64,000 nucleotides of DNA. Source: Psychromarinibacter halotolerans. GTDB taxonomy: Bacteria; Pseudomonadota; Alphaproteobacteria; Rhodobacterales; Rhodobacteraceae. The position numbers were made by a program, and so were the translations under genes. The notes beneath the pieces were generated by a model. The model saw nothing but the letters and a program-made list of their open reading frames with translations, was not told the DNA's origin and did no database searches. Below, piece after piece: positions 8,576 to 17,927 of the stretch (the first letter of the stretch is position 1; the number at the start of each line of letters is the position of its first letter). The DNA lies in NCBI RefSeq assembly GCF_029168315.1, contig NZ_JARGYD010000006.1, positions 124,001 to 188,000 of the forward strand, in the 5' to 3' direction.

Positions 8576-9802
8576 ATGGCCCCCACACTCGACCTCGATT
8601 TCGTTCGCGCCCAGTTCCCCGCCTTCGCGGTGGAGCGGCTTGGCGGTCAGGGTTTCTTCGACAACGCCGGCGGGTCCTACATGTGCGGGCCGGTGATGGA
8701 GCGGCTGGACCGGTTCTTCCGGGAACGCAAGGTGCAGCCCTATGGCCCCTACGAGGCCAGCCGGCTGGGCGGCGAAGAGATGGACGAAGCCCGCCAGCGG
8801 CTTGCCGCGATGATGGGCGTCGATACGGACGAACTGTCCTTCGGCCCCTCGACCACGCAGAACACCTATGTGCTGTCGCAGGCCTTCCGGCAGTGGATGT
8901 CGCCGGGCGATGCGATCATCGTCACCAATCAGGACCACGAGGCCAACAGCGGCCCGTGGCGGCGCCTTGCCGATGAAGGCTTCGAGGTGCGCGAATGGCA
9001 GATCGACCCGCAGACCGGCCACCTTGACCCGGCCAAGCTGGACACCTTGCTGGACGACAAGGTGCGGCTGGTCTGTTTTCCCCATTGTTCCAACGTGGTG
9101 GGCGAGATCAACGACGTCGCCGCCGTCGTGTCGCGCATCCACGATGCGGGGGCGCTGGCCTGCGTCGACGGCGTCAGCTATGCGCCGCACGGCCTGCCCG
9201 ACGTGGGCGCGCTGGGGGCGGATATCTACCTGTTCTCGGCCTATAAAACCTATGGCCCGCATCAGGGCGTGATGGTGATCCGCCGGGCGCTGGCCGAACA
9301 GCTGCCGAACCAGGCGCATTTCTTCAACGGCGACGTGCTGTACAAGAAATTCACGCCGGCGGGCCCCGATCACGCGCAGGTCGCCGCCTGTGCCGGGATG
9401 GCCGACTACATCGACCTGCTGCACGCCCGCCACTTCGGGACCGAGACCGATCCCCGCATCCGCGCCACCCGCGTGCATGACCTGATGCGCGCGCAGGAAA
9501 TCGCATTGCTGCAGCCGCTTCTGGACTACCTGAAGTCGAAGAACAGCGTCCGCCTGCTTGGCCCGACCCGGGCCGAGGGCCGGGCGCCCACCGTGGCGCT
9601 GACCGCGAACCGCCCCGGCGCGGAACTTGCCGAGGCGCTGGCCCCGCACGAGATCAACGCGGGCGGCGGCGACTTTTACGCGGTGCGGCCGCTAAAGGCG
9701 CTGGGCGTGGGCGAAGAGGGCGTGCTGCGGCTGAGTTTCGTGCACTATACCTCGAAAGGCGACATCGACCGGCTGATCCGCGCGCTCGACCACGTCCTGT
9801 GA
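8576..9802 (+). CDS. class V aminotransferase / cysteine desulfurase-like protein
   Basis: A 408-residue PLP enzyme of the aminotransferase class V fold, starting MAPTLDLDFVRAQFPAFAVE. The cofactor lysine lies in YLFSAYKTYGPHQGVM near residue 225. The preceding ACVDGVSYAPHGLPDV (near 195-210) supplies the aspartate and histidine that stack and pair with PLP, and FGPSTTQNTYVLSQA near 86 is the phosphate-binding segment. The active-site cysteine loop of NifS/SufS desulfurases is not evident, so this may be a kynureninase- or isopenicillin-epimerase-like member. The start is ATG 8576. The gene is followed by a photolyase in the same direction. Confidence 0.82.
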   Translation: MAPTLDLDFVRAQFPAFAVERLGGQGFFDNAGGSYMCGPVMERLDRFFRERKVQPYGPYEASRLGGEEMDEARQRLAAMMGVDTDELSFGPSTTQNTYVLSQAFRQWMSPGDAIIVTNQDHEANSGPWRRLADEGFEVREWQIDPQTGHLDPAKLDTLLDDKVRLVCFPHCSNVVGEINDVAAVVSRIHDAGALACVDGVSYAPHGLPDVGALGADIYLFSAYKTYGPHQGVMVIRRALAEQLPNQAHFFNGDVLYKKFTPAGPDHAQVAACAGMADYIDLLHARHFGTETDPRIRATRVHDLMRAQEIALLQPLLDYLKSKNSVRLLGPTRAEGRAPTVALTANRPGAELAEALAPHEINAGGGDFYAVRPLKALGVGEEGVLRLSFVHYTSKGDIDRLIRALDHVL

Positions 9803-9867
9803 CGGCGTTGACCGGCGGGCAGGGGCGCTAGATCACGGTCAACAGACCGCCGCCCCGGGAGGATAGC

Positions 9868-11289
9868 TTGAGCGACACGTCACCCGTCATCGTCTGGATC
9901 CGGCGCGACCTGCGCCTGTCCGACCACGCCGCCCTGACCGCCGCCGCCGACAGCGGGCGGCCGGTGATCCCCGTGTTCGTGCTGGACGAGGTCGTCGACC
10001 GGCTGGGGGCGGCGGCCAAGTTCCGCTTTGGGCTGGGCGTCGAGGCGTTTGGCGACGCGCTGGAGGGCATCGGTTCGCGGTTGATCCTGCGGCGGGGCAA
10101 GGCGCTGGAGTGCCTTCAGGCGCTGGTGAAAGAGACCGGCGCCGGGGCGGTGTACTGGCAGCGCGCTTACGATCCCGACAGCAAGGATCGCGACACCAAG
10201 GTCAAGGCCGCGCTGAAGGACGACGGGCTCGACGTGCAAAGCTTCGCGGGGCATCTGCTGTTCGAACCGTGGACGGTCGAGACGAAGACCGGCGGTTTCT
10301 ACAAGGTCTACACCCCATTCTGGAACGCGGTGAAGGGGACCGACATCGACGCGCCCCAGACGGCGGTGTCGGACCTGAAGGCGCCCTCGGACTGGCCCGA
10401 CAGCGACACGCTGGACGACTGGCAGATGGACGCGGCGATGCGCCGGGGGGCTGCGATCGTGGGCAAACACGTCTCGGTCGGGGAAGAGGCCGCGCGCGGC
10501 CGGCTGGGGGCGTTCATCGCCAACGGCATCGAAGGCTATGGCGACGGGCGCAACATGGTGGCCGAGGACGGCTGTTCGCGCATGTCCGAGCCTTTGACCT
10601 ATGGCGAGATCAGCCCGCGCATTTGCTGGCACGCCGGGATGCGCGCCCGCGAAGAGGGCAAGGCCGGAGCCGAGACGTGGCTGAAGGAACTGGTCTGGCG
10701 CGAGTTCGCGTATCACCTGCTGCATCACACGCCGCATATCGTGTCCGACAACTGGCGCGAGGAATGGCGCAGCTTTCCGTGGAACGAGGACGAGCGCAAA
10801 TCCGAGGTGATCGCGTGGAAACGGGGCCGCACCGGCGTCGCCTTCGTGGATGCCGCGATGCGCGAGATGTACGTGACCGGCACGATGCACAACCGCGCCC
10901 GGATGATCGTGGCCAGCTACCTGACCAAGCACCTGATGTGCCACTGGCGGATCGGTCAGGCGTGGTTCGAGGATTGCCTGATCGACTGGGACCCGGCGTC
11001 CAACGCGCTGGGCTGGCAGTGGACGGCGGGGTCCGGGCCCGATGCCACGCCCTATTTCCGCGTCTTCAATCCAGACACGCAGGCCGAGAAGTTCGACCCC
11101 AAGGGCCAGTACCGCAAGGCATGGATCGCCGAGGGCCAGTCGAACCCGCCGGAGACCGCCACCGACTATTTCGCGGCGGTGCCGGAAAGCTGGTCGCTGG
11201 ACACCGGGCGGGATTATCCCGACCCCGTCGTCACGCTGGACGAGGGCCGCAAACGGGCGCTGGACGCCTATGAGAACCGGGATTTCTGA
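9868..11289 (+). CDS. phrB: deoxyribodipyrimidine photolyase / cryptochrome (TTG start)
   Basis: A 473-residue photolyase that repairs UV cyclobutane dimers using FAD and an antenna cofactor. The N-terminal alpha/beta domain begins SDTSPVIVWIRRDLRLSDHA; the FAD domain holds WLKELVWREFAYHLL near residue 272, NRARMIVASYLTKHL near 343, and DWDPASNALGWQWTAGSGPD near 373 (FAD and lesion contacts). The start is TTG at 9868, seven bases after a GGGAGGA ribosome site. No ATG in the frame precedes conserved sequence, so the non-AUG start is well supported. Length is typical of class I enzymes. Confidence 0.93.
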   Translation: MSDTSPVIVWIRRDLRLSDHAALTAAADSGRPVIPVFVLDEVVDRLGAAAKFRFGLGVEAFGDALEGIGSRLILRRGKALECLQALVKETGAGAVYWQRAYDPDSKDRDTKVKAALKDDGLDVQSFAGHLLFEPWTVETKTGGFYKVYTPFWNAVKGTDIDAPQTAVSDLKAPSDWPDSDTLDDWQMDAAMRRGAAIVGKHVSVGEEAARGRLGAFIANGIEGYGDGRNMVAEDGCSRMSEPLTYGEISPRICWHAGMRAREEGKAGAETWLKELVWREFAYHLLHHTPHIVSDNWREEWRSFPWNEDERKSEVIAWKRGRTGVAFVDAAMREMYVTGTMHNRARMIVASYLTKHLMCHWRIGQAWFEDCLIDWDPASNALGWQWTAGSGPDATPYFRVFNPDTQAEKFDPKGQYRKAWIAEGQSNPPETATDYFAAVPESWSLDTGRDYPDPVVTLDEGRKRALDAYENRDF

Positions 11290-11519
11290 CAGTCGAGCGG
11301 TACAAAAACCCTACATGGATGGAATTGTTTCCGTATTGACGACAGATCTTTCCCCTCACCGGGGCCGGAAACACCCCGACGGCGGCGGGTATCGGCCCCT
11401 TACGGGCCGCCGGTTGTGTCCGTGCTGGAACAGCCTGACGCGAAAATCGCGGCGGCTGCTTGCCCGAGCGTGGCGCGCGGCGGAGACTGCGCGGCGAACG
11501 TCCGCTGTGAAGGCCCCCC

Positions 11520-11960
11520 ATGCCCACCGCCACGAAACTCGTTTCTGCCATCCTGCTTGCCGCGCTTGCGTGGTGGCTTGGTCACATGATCATTCCTTAC
11601 TTCCCCGACGAACAGCGCATCGGCCGCTTTCGGGAAATTCTGGCGGCCATCGGTTTCCTGACCGGGTGGCGGTTTTTGGGGCGTCACGCCGGGGCAGGGT
11701 GGAACAGCGCCATCGCCTTCGGGCTGGGCGCCGCCGGCATCCTTGTGTTCTGGGGCCTGCTGATCTTCTCGGGGTACGAGATGATCCGGCGCTCGATGCG
11801 GATGTCCTATGGCGGCCCGACCGAGGCGCTGAAGGATCAGGTGGCGATTGCCATCGACTATTTCGTCTATCTTCAGCCGACCGAGATCTGGGCGACGCTT
11901 CTGGTGGGCGGGATCGGTCTTGGGCTGATCGCCGAGATCGTCAAGCGGCGCTGGCCCTGA
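11520..11960 (+). CDS. trgA: TrgA family membrane protein
   Basis: A 146-residue protein with about four hydrophobic segments (residues about 5-27, 40-55, 62-85, 122-140), beginning MPTATKLVSAILLAALAWWL and containing the FPDEQRIGRFREI loop. Identification as TrgA rests on this and on gene order: it is followed after four bases by a TrgB-like NUDIX gene and then cysK, the arrangement described for the tellurite-resistance trgAB-cysK locus of Rhodobacter sphaeroides. The biochemical role is unknown. The 230 bases upstream (11290-11519) contain no gene. Confidence 0.82.
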   Translation: MPTATKLVSAILLAALAWWLGHMIIPYFPDEQRIGRFREILAAIGFLTGWRFLGRHAGAGWNSAIAFGLGAAGILVFWGLLIFSGYEMIRRSMRMSYGGPTEALKDQVAIAIDYFVYLQPTEIWATLLVGGIGLGLIAEIVKRRWP

Positions 11961-11964
11961 CGCG

Positions 11965-13098
11965 ATGACCATATTCCTTTACGGCCCGCTGCGGTTCACG
12001 CCGCTGATGCACCGCGTGCTGGGTGTCGAAGACACGCCGACCGCGCAGCCGGCGGTGGCGCCGGGGTGGCGCGGCGCGCCCTGCGTCGGCGGCGTTCATC
12101 CGGTCGTTGCCCCGGTGCAGGACGACCCCGAGGGCGAGGGGCTTCGTGGCATCGCCTTCGACACGCTGCCCGGGCCGTCCCTTGCGCGGCTTTCCTTCTG
12201 CGCCGAGGTCTTCGGCCTGCGTTGGCACGAACTGGACATCGAAGTCGCGGGCACCGCGCGCGCGGCGCGGATGCTGGTCCCGGACGAACCGGACACCCGT
12301 CCGGGACACTGGGCGCTGGACGACTGGATCGCCAAGGCGGGCGACGCGGCGCTTCGGCTGGCGGGCGACGTGATGGGCCGGTTCGGCCATGCGAACCCGG
12401 CATCGGTCCGAATGATGCTGGACATGGCACTGTCGCGCGCCGACAGCCATGCCCGCGCACGGCGGGACAGCACGCCGCCGGTCCTGCGCAAAGGCGGCAC
12501 CGACGCCGACGTCGAGATCGTCGAGCGCAGGCGGCCCTACACCCATTTCTTTCAGGTCGAGGAAACCGACCTGCAGTTCCGTCGCTTCGACGGCAGTCTC
12601 AGCGAAACCGTCACCCGTGCCGCCTTTGTGATGAGCGACGCGGTGACGGTGCTGCCCTACGACCCGGTGCGCGACCGCGTGCTGCTGGTGGAGCAGTTCC
12701 GGTTCGGCCCCCTGTCGCGGGGCGACCGCTATCCCTGGAGCCTTGAACCCGTCGCTGGCCGCATCGACGCGGGCGGCGACCCGGAAGAAACCGCGCGCCG
12801 CGAGGCGCAGGAAGAGGCGGGGCTGACCCTTGGCGCGCTAGAGCAGGTGGCGCGGTATTACCCGTCGCCCGGCGCGGTGACCGAATACCTGTGGTCCTTC
12901 GTCGGCATCGCCGATCTGCCCGACAGCGCCGCCGTGATGGGCGGGCTGGACGAGGAAGCCGAGGATATTCGCGGGGTCATCCTGTCCTTCGACGACCTGA
13001 TGGCGTTCGTCTCGGGCGGCGAGGCAGAGAACGGGCCGCTGATCCTGACCGCGCACTGGCTGGCGGCGAACCGCGACCGCTTGCGCCGCGACGCTTGA
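11965..13098 (+). CDS. trgB: TrgB-like protein: gamma-glutamylcyclotransferase-like + NUDIX hydrolase
   Basis: A 377-residue two-domain protein. Residues 1-150 resemble gamma-glutamylcyclotransferase-like folds (TIFLYGPLRFTPLMHRVLG is the opening nucleotide-like loop, YGxLR type). Residues 190-370 form a NUDIX domain with the box GRIDAGGDPEETARREAQEE near 258-280, matching GX5EX7REUXEEXGU, as in ADP-ribose pyrophosphatases. The ATG at 11965 is four bases after the trgA stop, so the pair is one operon. TrgB with TrgA confers tellurite resistance in Rhodobacter. The link to cysteine synthase next door suggests a thiol or redox role. Confidence 0.85.
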   Translation: MTIFLYGPLRFTPLMHRVLGVEDTPTAQPAVAPGWRGAPCVGGVHPVVAPVQDDPEGEGLRGIAFDTLPGPSLARLSFCAEVFGLRWHELDIEVAGTARAARMLVPDEPDTRPGHWALDDWIAKAGDAALRLAGDVMGRFGHANPASVRMMLDMALSRADSHARARRDSTPPVLRKGGTDADVEIVERRRPYTHFFQVEETDLQFRRFDGSLSETVTRAAFVMSDAVTVLPYDPVRDRVLLVEQFRFGPLSRGDRYPWSLEPVAGRIDAGGDPEETARREAQEEAGLTLGALEQVARYYPSPGAVTEYLWSFVGIADLPDSAAVMGGLDEEAEDIRGVILSFDDLMAFVSGGEAENGPLILTAHWLAANRDRLRRDA

Positions 13099-13172
13099 GT
13101 TCCGGGGCCGCGCCAACTACAGGATCAGTTCTGATCGAGGACTGATCGAGAACAGAGCGAGGGAGGCGCGCG

Positions 13173-14207
13173 ATGCGGATTTGCAAGGACCTGCCGGAGG
13201 CCGTGGGGAACACGCCGCTGATCCGGCTCAATGCGATCTCGGAAGCGACCGGCTGCGACATCTACGGCAAGGCGGAGTTCATGAACCCCGGCCAGTCGGT
13301 GAAGGACCGCGCCGCGCTGTACATCATCAAGGACGCGATCGAACGCGGCAAACTGGCCCCCGGCGGCACCATCGTGGAAGGCACAGCGGGCAACACCGGC
13401 ATCGGTCTTGCACTGGTGGGTGCGGCGATGGGGTTCAAGACGGTCATCGTCATCCCCGAGACCCAAAGTCAGGAAAAGAAGGACATGATCCGTTTGGCTG
13501 GCGCCGAGCTGGTTCAGGTCCCGGCGGTTCCCTACAAGAACCCCAACAACTACGTGAAATATTCGGGCCGGCTGGCCGAGAAGCTGGCGCAGACCGAACC
13601 CGGCGGCGCCATCTGGGCGCAGCAGTTCGACAACACGGCGAACCGCCGCGCCCATGTCGAAACGACCGGCCCCGAGATCTGGGAACAGACCGGCGGCAAG
13701 GTCGACGGCTTCGTCGCGGCCGTCGGTTCGGGCGGGACGCTCGCTGGCGTGGCCGAGGTGCTTCAGCCCAAGGGGGTGAAGGTGGCGCTTGCGGACCCGA
13801 TGGGCGCCGCGCTGCACAGCTTCTACACCACCGGCGAATTCAAGTCCGAGGGCAGCTCGATCACCGAAGGGATCGGGCAGGGGCGGATCACCGCCAACCT
13901 CGAAGGGTTCGCGCCCGATTTCTCGTACCAGATCAGCGATGACGAGGCGCTGCCTTACGTCTTCGACCTGCTGCGCGACGAAGGTCTGGTGATGGGCGGG
14001 TCCACCGCCGTCAACATGGCGGGCGCCGTGCGGCTTGCGCGTGAACTGGGGCCGGGACACACCATCGTGACGATCCTGTGCGACTATGGCTCGCGGTATC
14101 AGTCGAAGCTGTTCAACCCGTCTTTCCTGAAGGAAAAGAACCTTCCCGTGCCGGAATGGCTGGACGCCGCGCCGCGCGATCTTCCGGAAGTCTACGAGGA
14201 CGCATGA
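13173..14207 (+). CDS. cysK: cysteine synthase A (O-acetylserine sulfhydrylase)
   Basis: This PLP enzyme forms L-cysteine from O-acetylserine and sulfide. The 344-residue sequence shows the PLP lysine in NPGQSVKDRAALYII near residue 44, the substrate loop EGTAGNTGIGLALVG near 70 (the asparagine loop), and the phosphate-binding glycine loop GSGGTLAGV near 187. It is longer than the 310-residue E. coli CysK, with a C-terminal extension (SKLFNPSFLKEKNLPVPEWL) common in this alphaproteobacterial type. ATG 13173 follows GAGGGAGG. The stop overlaps the next gene's ATG (ATGA at 14204). Confidence 0.92.
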   Translation: MRICKDLPEAVGNTPLIRLNAISEATGCDIYGKAEFMNPGQSVKDRAALYIIKDAIERGKLAPGGTIVEGTAGNTGIGLALVGAAMGFKTVIVIPETQSQEKKDMIRLAGAELVQVPAVPYKNPNNYVKYSGRLAEKLAQTEPGGAIWAQQFDNTANRRAHVETTGPEIWEQTGGKVDGFVAAVGSGGTLAGVAEVLQPKGVKVALADPMGAALHSFYTTGEFKSEGSSITEGIGQGRITANLEGFAPDFSYQISDDEALPYVFDLLRDEGLVMGGSTAVNMAGAVRLARELGPGHTIVTILCDYGSRYQSKLFNPSFLKEKNLPVPEWLDAAPRDLPEVYEDA

Positions 14208-16684
14208 CCTTCCTGCCGCGCCTGCTGCTGATCCTGGCCCTGGCGCTGGGAACACTGGCGCCGGTGGAATGGCGGCCCGGCTGGATCCCCGGATCCGGCC
14301 CGGCGGCGGCGCAGCAGGCCATAGACTACGACGCTTGGCACGACGTCGCCCTGCGCGCCGAGGCGGCGCTGGATTCGGGCGAAGCGTCGACCGAGGCGCT
14401 GGAAGACCTGCGCGCCGAGGTCGTGGGGTGGCGGCAGCGATTCCTTGAAGCGCAGGACACGAACGCCGCCGCGATCGAGTCGCTGCGCGATCAGCTGGAC
14501 GCGCTTGGCCCGGCCCCCGAAGAGGGCGAGACCGAGGCCGACGAGATCGCCGCACGCCGTGCCGAACTGACAGAGGATCTTGCCAACGCCGAAGTGCCCG
14601 GCCGGACCGCCGAGGCGGCGTTCCGCAGGGCAGAGGCGATCGTGCGCCAGATCGACACGCTGGTGCGCACCCGGCAGGCCGGCGAACTGATGCAGATCGG
14701 CCCGTCCCCGGCGATCCCCGCGCTGTGGCCCGACGCGCTTGCGGACTTCGCCGAAAGCTTCCGGGAAATGGCGATCGAGACCCGGGCCCAGTGGAACTCT
14801 GACATCACGCGCGAGACGTTCCGCACCCAGCTTCCGTTCACGGTGGTCTACATCGTGATCGCCGCGGTGCTGCTGCTGCGCGGACGCCGCGCGATGGTCT
14901 GGCTGACGCAGGCCGTCCTGAACCGGTCGCGCGGCCGCGCGCGCTGGCTGGCGGGCTTCATCACCTCGCTGTTTCAGGTGGTGGTGCCGGTGCTGGGCAT
15001 CCTGCTGCTGCTGGCCGCACTGATCTCGACCGGGCTGTTCGGCGTGCGGGGAACCACCTTCATTTCGGCCCTGTCCGGCCTTGGCATGGCGACCTTCATC
15101 GCGTGGTGGATCGGGCTGCGCCTGTATCCGCTGCACGAGGACGCGCCGCGCCCGCTGGCCGCCACCTTCGAATACGCGGGCGAAATGCGGTTCCACGCCA
15201 TCCTTCTGGGGGTGCTGGTGGGGTTGCGGTACATCCTGTCCGCGCTGGTCGGGGTCGACAGCTACAGCGAAGGAACCCGCGCGGTCCTGTATTTCCCGCT
15301 TCTGGTCGCCTTCGGCTTCGTGTTCCTGCGCATCGGCCGCATCCTGATGCGCAGCGTCTCGCTGTCCGAGGCGAATGACGAGCTTGACGTGACCTTCGCC
15401 CAGCGGGGGCAGCGGCTGGTGGGGCAGGCGCTGGTGGTCTTGGCGGTCGTCGGCCCGGCGCTGGCGCTGGTGGGGTACCTTAACGCGGCGATCTTCGCGA
15501 TGGTGCCCACCGTCTCGTCGCTGGCCGTCCTCGCGCTGCTGCGCATTCTGCACGACATCGTGGTCGAGCTGTACGGCCTGATCACCCGCAAAAGCTCGGA
15601 AGAGGCGGGGCAGGCGCTGACGCCCAGCCTGATCAGCTTCGGCCTTGTCATCGCGTCCCTGCCGGTCTTCGCGCTGATCTGGGGCGCCCGCCCGTCCGAC
15701 CTGTTGGAAGTCTGGGCCCAGTTCAACGCGGGTTTCTCGGTCGGCGATGCGCAGATCTCGCCCTCGGTCTTTCTGACGTTCCTTCTGGTCTTCGTGGTGC
15801 TGTTCGCCGGGACGCGCCTGTTCCAGAGCGCGCTGAAGTCGACGATCCTTCCCAAGACCGGGATCGACCCGGGCGGTCAGAACGCCATCGTGTCCGGCAT
15901 CGGCTATCTCGGGATCGGGTTGGGCGCGGTGATCGCCATCACCACCGCCGGGATCGACCTGTCCGCGCTGGCCTTCGTGGCGGGGGCGCTGTCGGTCGGC
16001 ATCGGCTTCGGCATGCAGAACATCGTGTCGAACTTCATCTCGGGGCTGATCCTTCTGGTCGAACGCCCGGTGGCAGAAGGCGACTGGATCGAGGTCGGCG
16101 GCCACATGGGCATCGTCAAGGACATCTCGGTGCGTTCGACCCGGATCGAGACCTTCGACAAGAACGACGTGATCGTCCCGAACGCCGACTTCATCTCGGG
16201 CGCGGTCAAGAACTGGACCCGCGGCAGCAGCGTCGGGCGGATCATCGTCACCGTCGGCGTTGCCTATGGCACCGACACCCGCAAGGTCGAGAAGATCCTG
16301 CTGGAAATCGCGATGAACCACCCGCTGGTCGCGCTGGACCCCGAGCCGGAGGTGGACTTTCTGGAATTCGGCGCGTCGAGCCTCGACTTCCAGATGCGTA
16401 TGGTGCTGCGCGACATCGCCTATGGTCTGCCGGTGCGCACCGAGATCCGGCACCAGATCGCCGAACGCTTCGCCGCCGAGGGCATCGAGATCCCGTTTGC
16501 GCAGCAGGACATCTGGATCCGCAACCCCGAGGCCATGCGGCTGGGCAAGGCGCAGGTCGCCACCGAAGAGGCCGCCCCCGAGCCGCCGACGGACGATGCC
16601 GCCGCATCCTCGTCCGGCAGCACGTCGGACATGCGCGGAGAGGACACCGTGGACGACGCGGGCCCCGACGGCGACCAGGCCTGA
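14204..16684 (+). CDS. mechanosensitive ion channel, MscS family, large type (DUF3772-like N-terminus)
   Basis: An 826-residue membrane protein: signal peptide (residues 1-30), periplasmic helical region with coiled-coil character (35-190), about eleven membrane segments, then the MscS core. The core is unmistakable: the pore helix SVGIGFGMQNIVSNFISGLI near residue 600, followed by the beta domain with RPVAEGDWIEVGGHMGIV and NADFISGAVKNWT. The C-terminal 50 residues are acidic and low in complexity. The channel releases solutes on hypo-osmotic shock. It overlaps cysK by four bases, so it belongs to the trgAB-cysK transcription unit. Confidence 0.9.
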   Translation: MTFLPRLLLILALALGTLAPVEWRPGWIPGSGPAAAQQAIDYDAWHDVALRAEAALDSGEASTEALEDLRAEVVGWRQRFLEAQDTNAAAIESLRDQLDALGPAPEEGETEADEIAARRAELTEDLANAEVPGRTAEAAFRRAEAIVRQIDTLVRTRQAGELMQIGPSPAIPALWPDALADFAESFREMAIETRAQWNSDITRETFRTQLPFTVVYIVIAAVLLLRGRRAMVWLTQAVLNRSRGRARWLAGFITSLFQVVVPVLGILLLLAALISTGLFGVRGTTFISALSGLGMATFIAWWIGLRLYPLHEDAPRPLAATFEYAGEMRFHAILLGVLVGLRYILSALVGVDSYSEGTRAVLYFPLLVAFGFVFLRIGRILMRSVSLSEANDELDVTFAQRGQRLVGQALVVLAVVGPALALVGYLNAAIFAMVPTVSSLAVLALLRILHDIVVELYGLITRKSSEEAGQALTPSLISFGLVIASLPVFALIWGARPSDLLEVWAQFNAGFSVGDAQISPSVFLTFLLVFVVLFAGTRLFQSALKSTILPKTGIDPGGQNAIVSGIGYLGIGLGAVIAITTAGIDLSALAFVAGALSVGIGFGMQNIVSNFISGLILLVERPVAEGDWIEVGGHMGIVKDISVRSTRIETFDKNDVIVPNADFISGAVKNWTRGSSVGRIIVTVGVAYGTDTRKVEKILLEIAMNHPLVALDPEPEVDFLEFGASSLDFQMRMVLRDIAYGLPVRTEIRHQIAERFAAEGIEIPFAQQDIWIRNPEAMRLGKAQVATEEAAPEPPTDDAAASSSGSTSDMRGEDTVDDAGPDGDQA

Positions 16685-16818
16685 CCGACAGGCCCTAGGG
16701 ACGGGCGCTAGGGTTGGGCGGACTGTGACCGCCCCTCATATTTCTTGCCCCGCAAAGGCCCGAAGCCCCGTTTTCGCCCTTGCAACCGGCCCTCCCCCCC
16801 GGATAAACAGCGCGGCAC

Positions 16819-16908
16819 GGAGAGGTGGCCGAGTGGTCGAAGGCGCACGCCTGGAAAGTGTGTAGGCGGGAAACCGTCTCCAGGGTTCGAATCCCTGTCT
16901 CTCCGCCA
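16819..16908 (+). tRNA. tRNA-Ser (GGA anticodon)
   Basis: A 90-base cloverleaf. The acceptor stem pairs GGAGAGG with the 3' strand TCTCTCC, discriminator G and encoded CCA. Anticodon loop CTGGAAA has GGA at 16853-16855. A long class II variable arm (GTAGGCGGGAAACCGTCTC region) and T-loop GGGTTCGAATCCC are present. It marks the left edge of the accessory region; an IS6-type remnant starts about 18 bases downstream. Confidence 0.97.
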
Positions 16909-16925
16909 CAGACAATCCTTTCATT

Positions 16926-17698
16926 GGTCCTGTCAAAAGAACACGGCTTGAGGTGGGGCAGGGCGATAGAGAGTCTGCTGGAATGACCACACACTCGTCT
17001 TTCAAGTACTTCAAGACCAGCCCCTAGATCATCCGCCTGGCGGTCATGATGTACGTCCGGTTTCCGCTCTCGCTTAGGAACGTCGAAGATCTGATGCACG
17101 AGCGCGGCATTGAGATCAGCCATGAAACCGTTCGGTTCTGGTGGCAAAGGTTCGGCCCGATGTTTTCTTCCGAGGTCCGGAAGCGTCGGGTCGTCGGCAT
17201 GCGGTCCAGTCGCTGGCGCTGGCATCTCGACGAGATGTTCGTGAAGATCAACGGAGAGCGTCACTATCTGTGGCGGGCGGTCGATCATGAGGGCGAAGTC
17301 CTTGAGAGCTTTGTCACTAAGACACGCGATAAGAAAGCGGCCTTGAAATTTCTAAAGAAATCAATGAAGCGCTATGGTCGGCCAGACACCCTTGTGACCG
17401 ATCGGCTCAGGTCCTATGGCGCGGCGCTGAAGGAAATCGGTGCCGTCGATCGCCAGGAGACAGGTCGTTGGCTGAATAATCGCGCGGAAAACTCCCACCT
17501 ACCATTCCGACGAAGAGAACGGGCGATGCTGCGCTTCCGGCGCATGCGAAGTTTGCAGAAATTCGCATCCGTTCACGCCTCGGTCAGCAACCATTTCAAT
17601 TCGAAGCTCAGCTTCTCCTCCAGCGCCAATTTCAAGAAGAACCGCGCCGCTGCTCTGGCCGAGTGGCGCGATCTCTGCGCAGCATAAGGGACAGCCAT
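16926..17698 (+). mobile_element. IS6-family insertion sequence remnant, copy A
   Basis: A left end with GGTCCTGTCA and a right end with GGGACAGCC (reverse GGCTGTCCC) flank an IS6-type transposase frame. The copy lies directly downstream of tRNA-Ser. Related sequence recurs at 29024-29775, 52270-52450 and 56306-56333. Exact terminal repeats and target duplications could not be fixed by eye. Confidence 0.8.
16983..17687 (+). pseudogene. IS6-family transposase with early nonsense codon
   Basis: The frame opens at ATG 16983 (MTTHSSFKYFKTSP), meets TAG at 17025-17027, and then continues without a break for over 210 codons from ATG 17046. The family pattern at the stop would be a glutamate or similar (compare the second copy, which reads SPEIIRLAVM). 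The rest is intact: HTH-like ISHETVRFWWQRFGPMF, the DDE catalytic domain with WHLDEMFVKINGERHYLWRA (first D), VTDRLRSYGAAL (second D) and WLNNRAENSHLPFRRRER (E). Re-initiation at 17046 would give a 213-residue protein lacking the N-terminus. I regard it as inactive or nearly so. Confidence 0.82.
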
Positions 17699-17927
17699 CC
17701 TGTCCTTGCATAGACGAGTTCGCATTCGTCTGACACCACCGAGGTCCTGGCCACGCAAGTCAGGCGCAGTTCGCAGGTAGGAACGCGCATGGCGATGGTA
17801 TTACCTGTGGGTATGGTCTGGGCACAGATAGTCATTGGACGTCTTGACGGGGTGATGCGTACCTTTAGGGCATGCGAAAACCGAGGCCGCCCGGCGGCCA
17901 ACGGCGTTCCCGGTAGAAGGTAAAAAC

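Noticed and set aside
14192..16453. 753-codon open frame opposite the mscS gene
   Set aside because: Antisense shadow; charged low-complexity product and no ribosome site. The MscS reading has all family motifs.
16819..16908. tRNA-Ser as integrase attachment site of the island
   Set aside because: No second copy of the tRNA 3' end was found in the window and no integrase gene is present. An IS-driven origin fits the visible evidence better.
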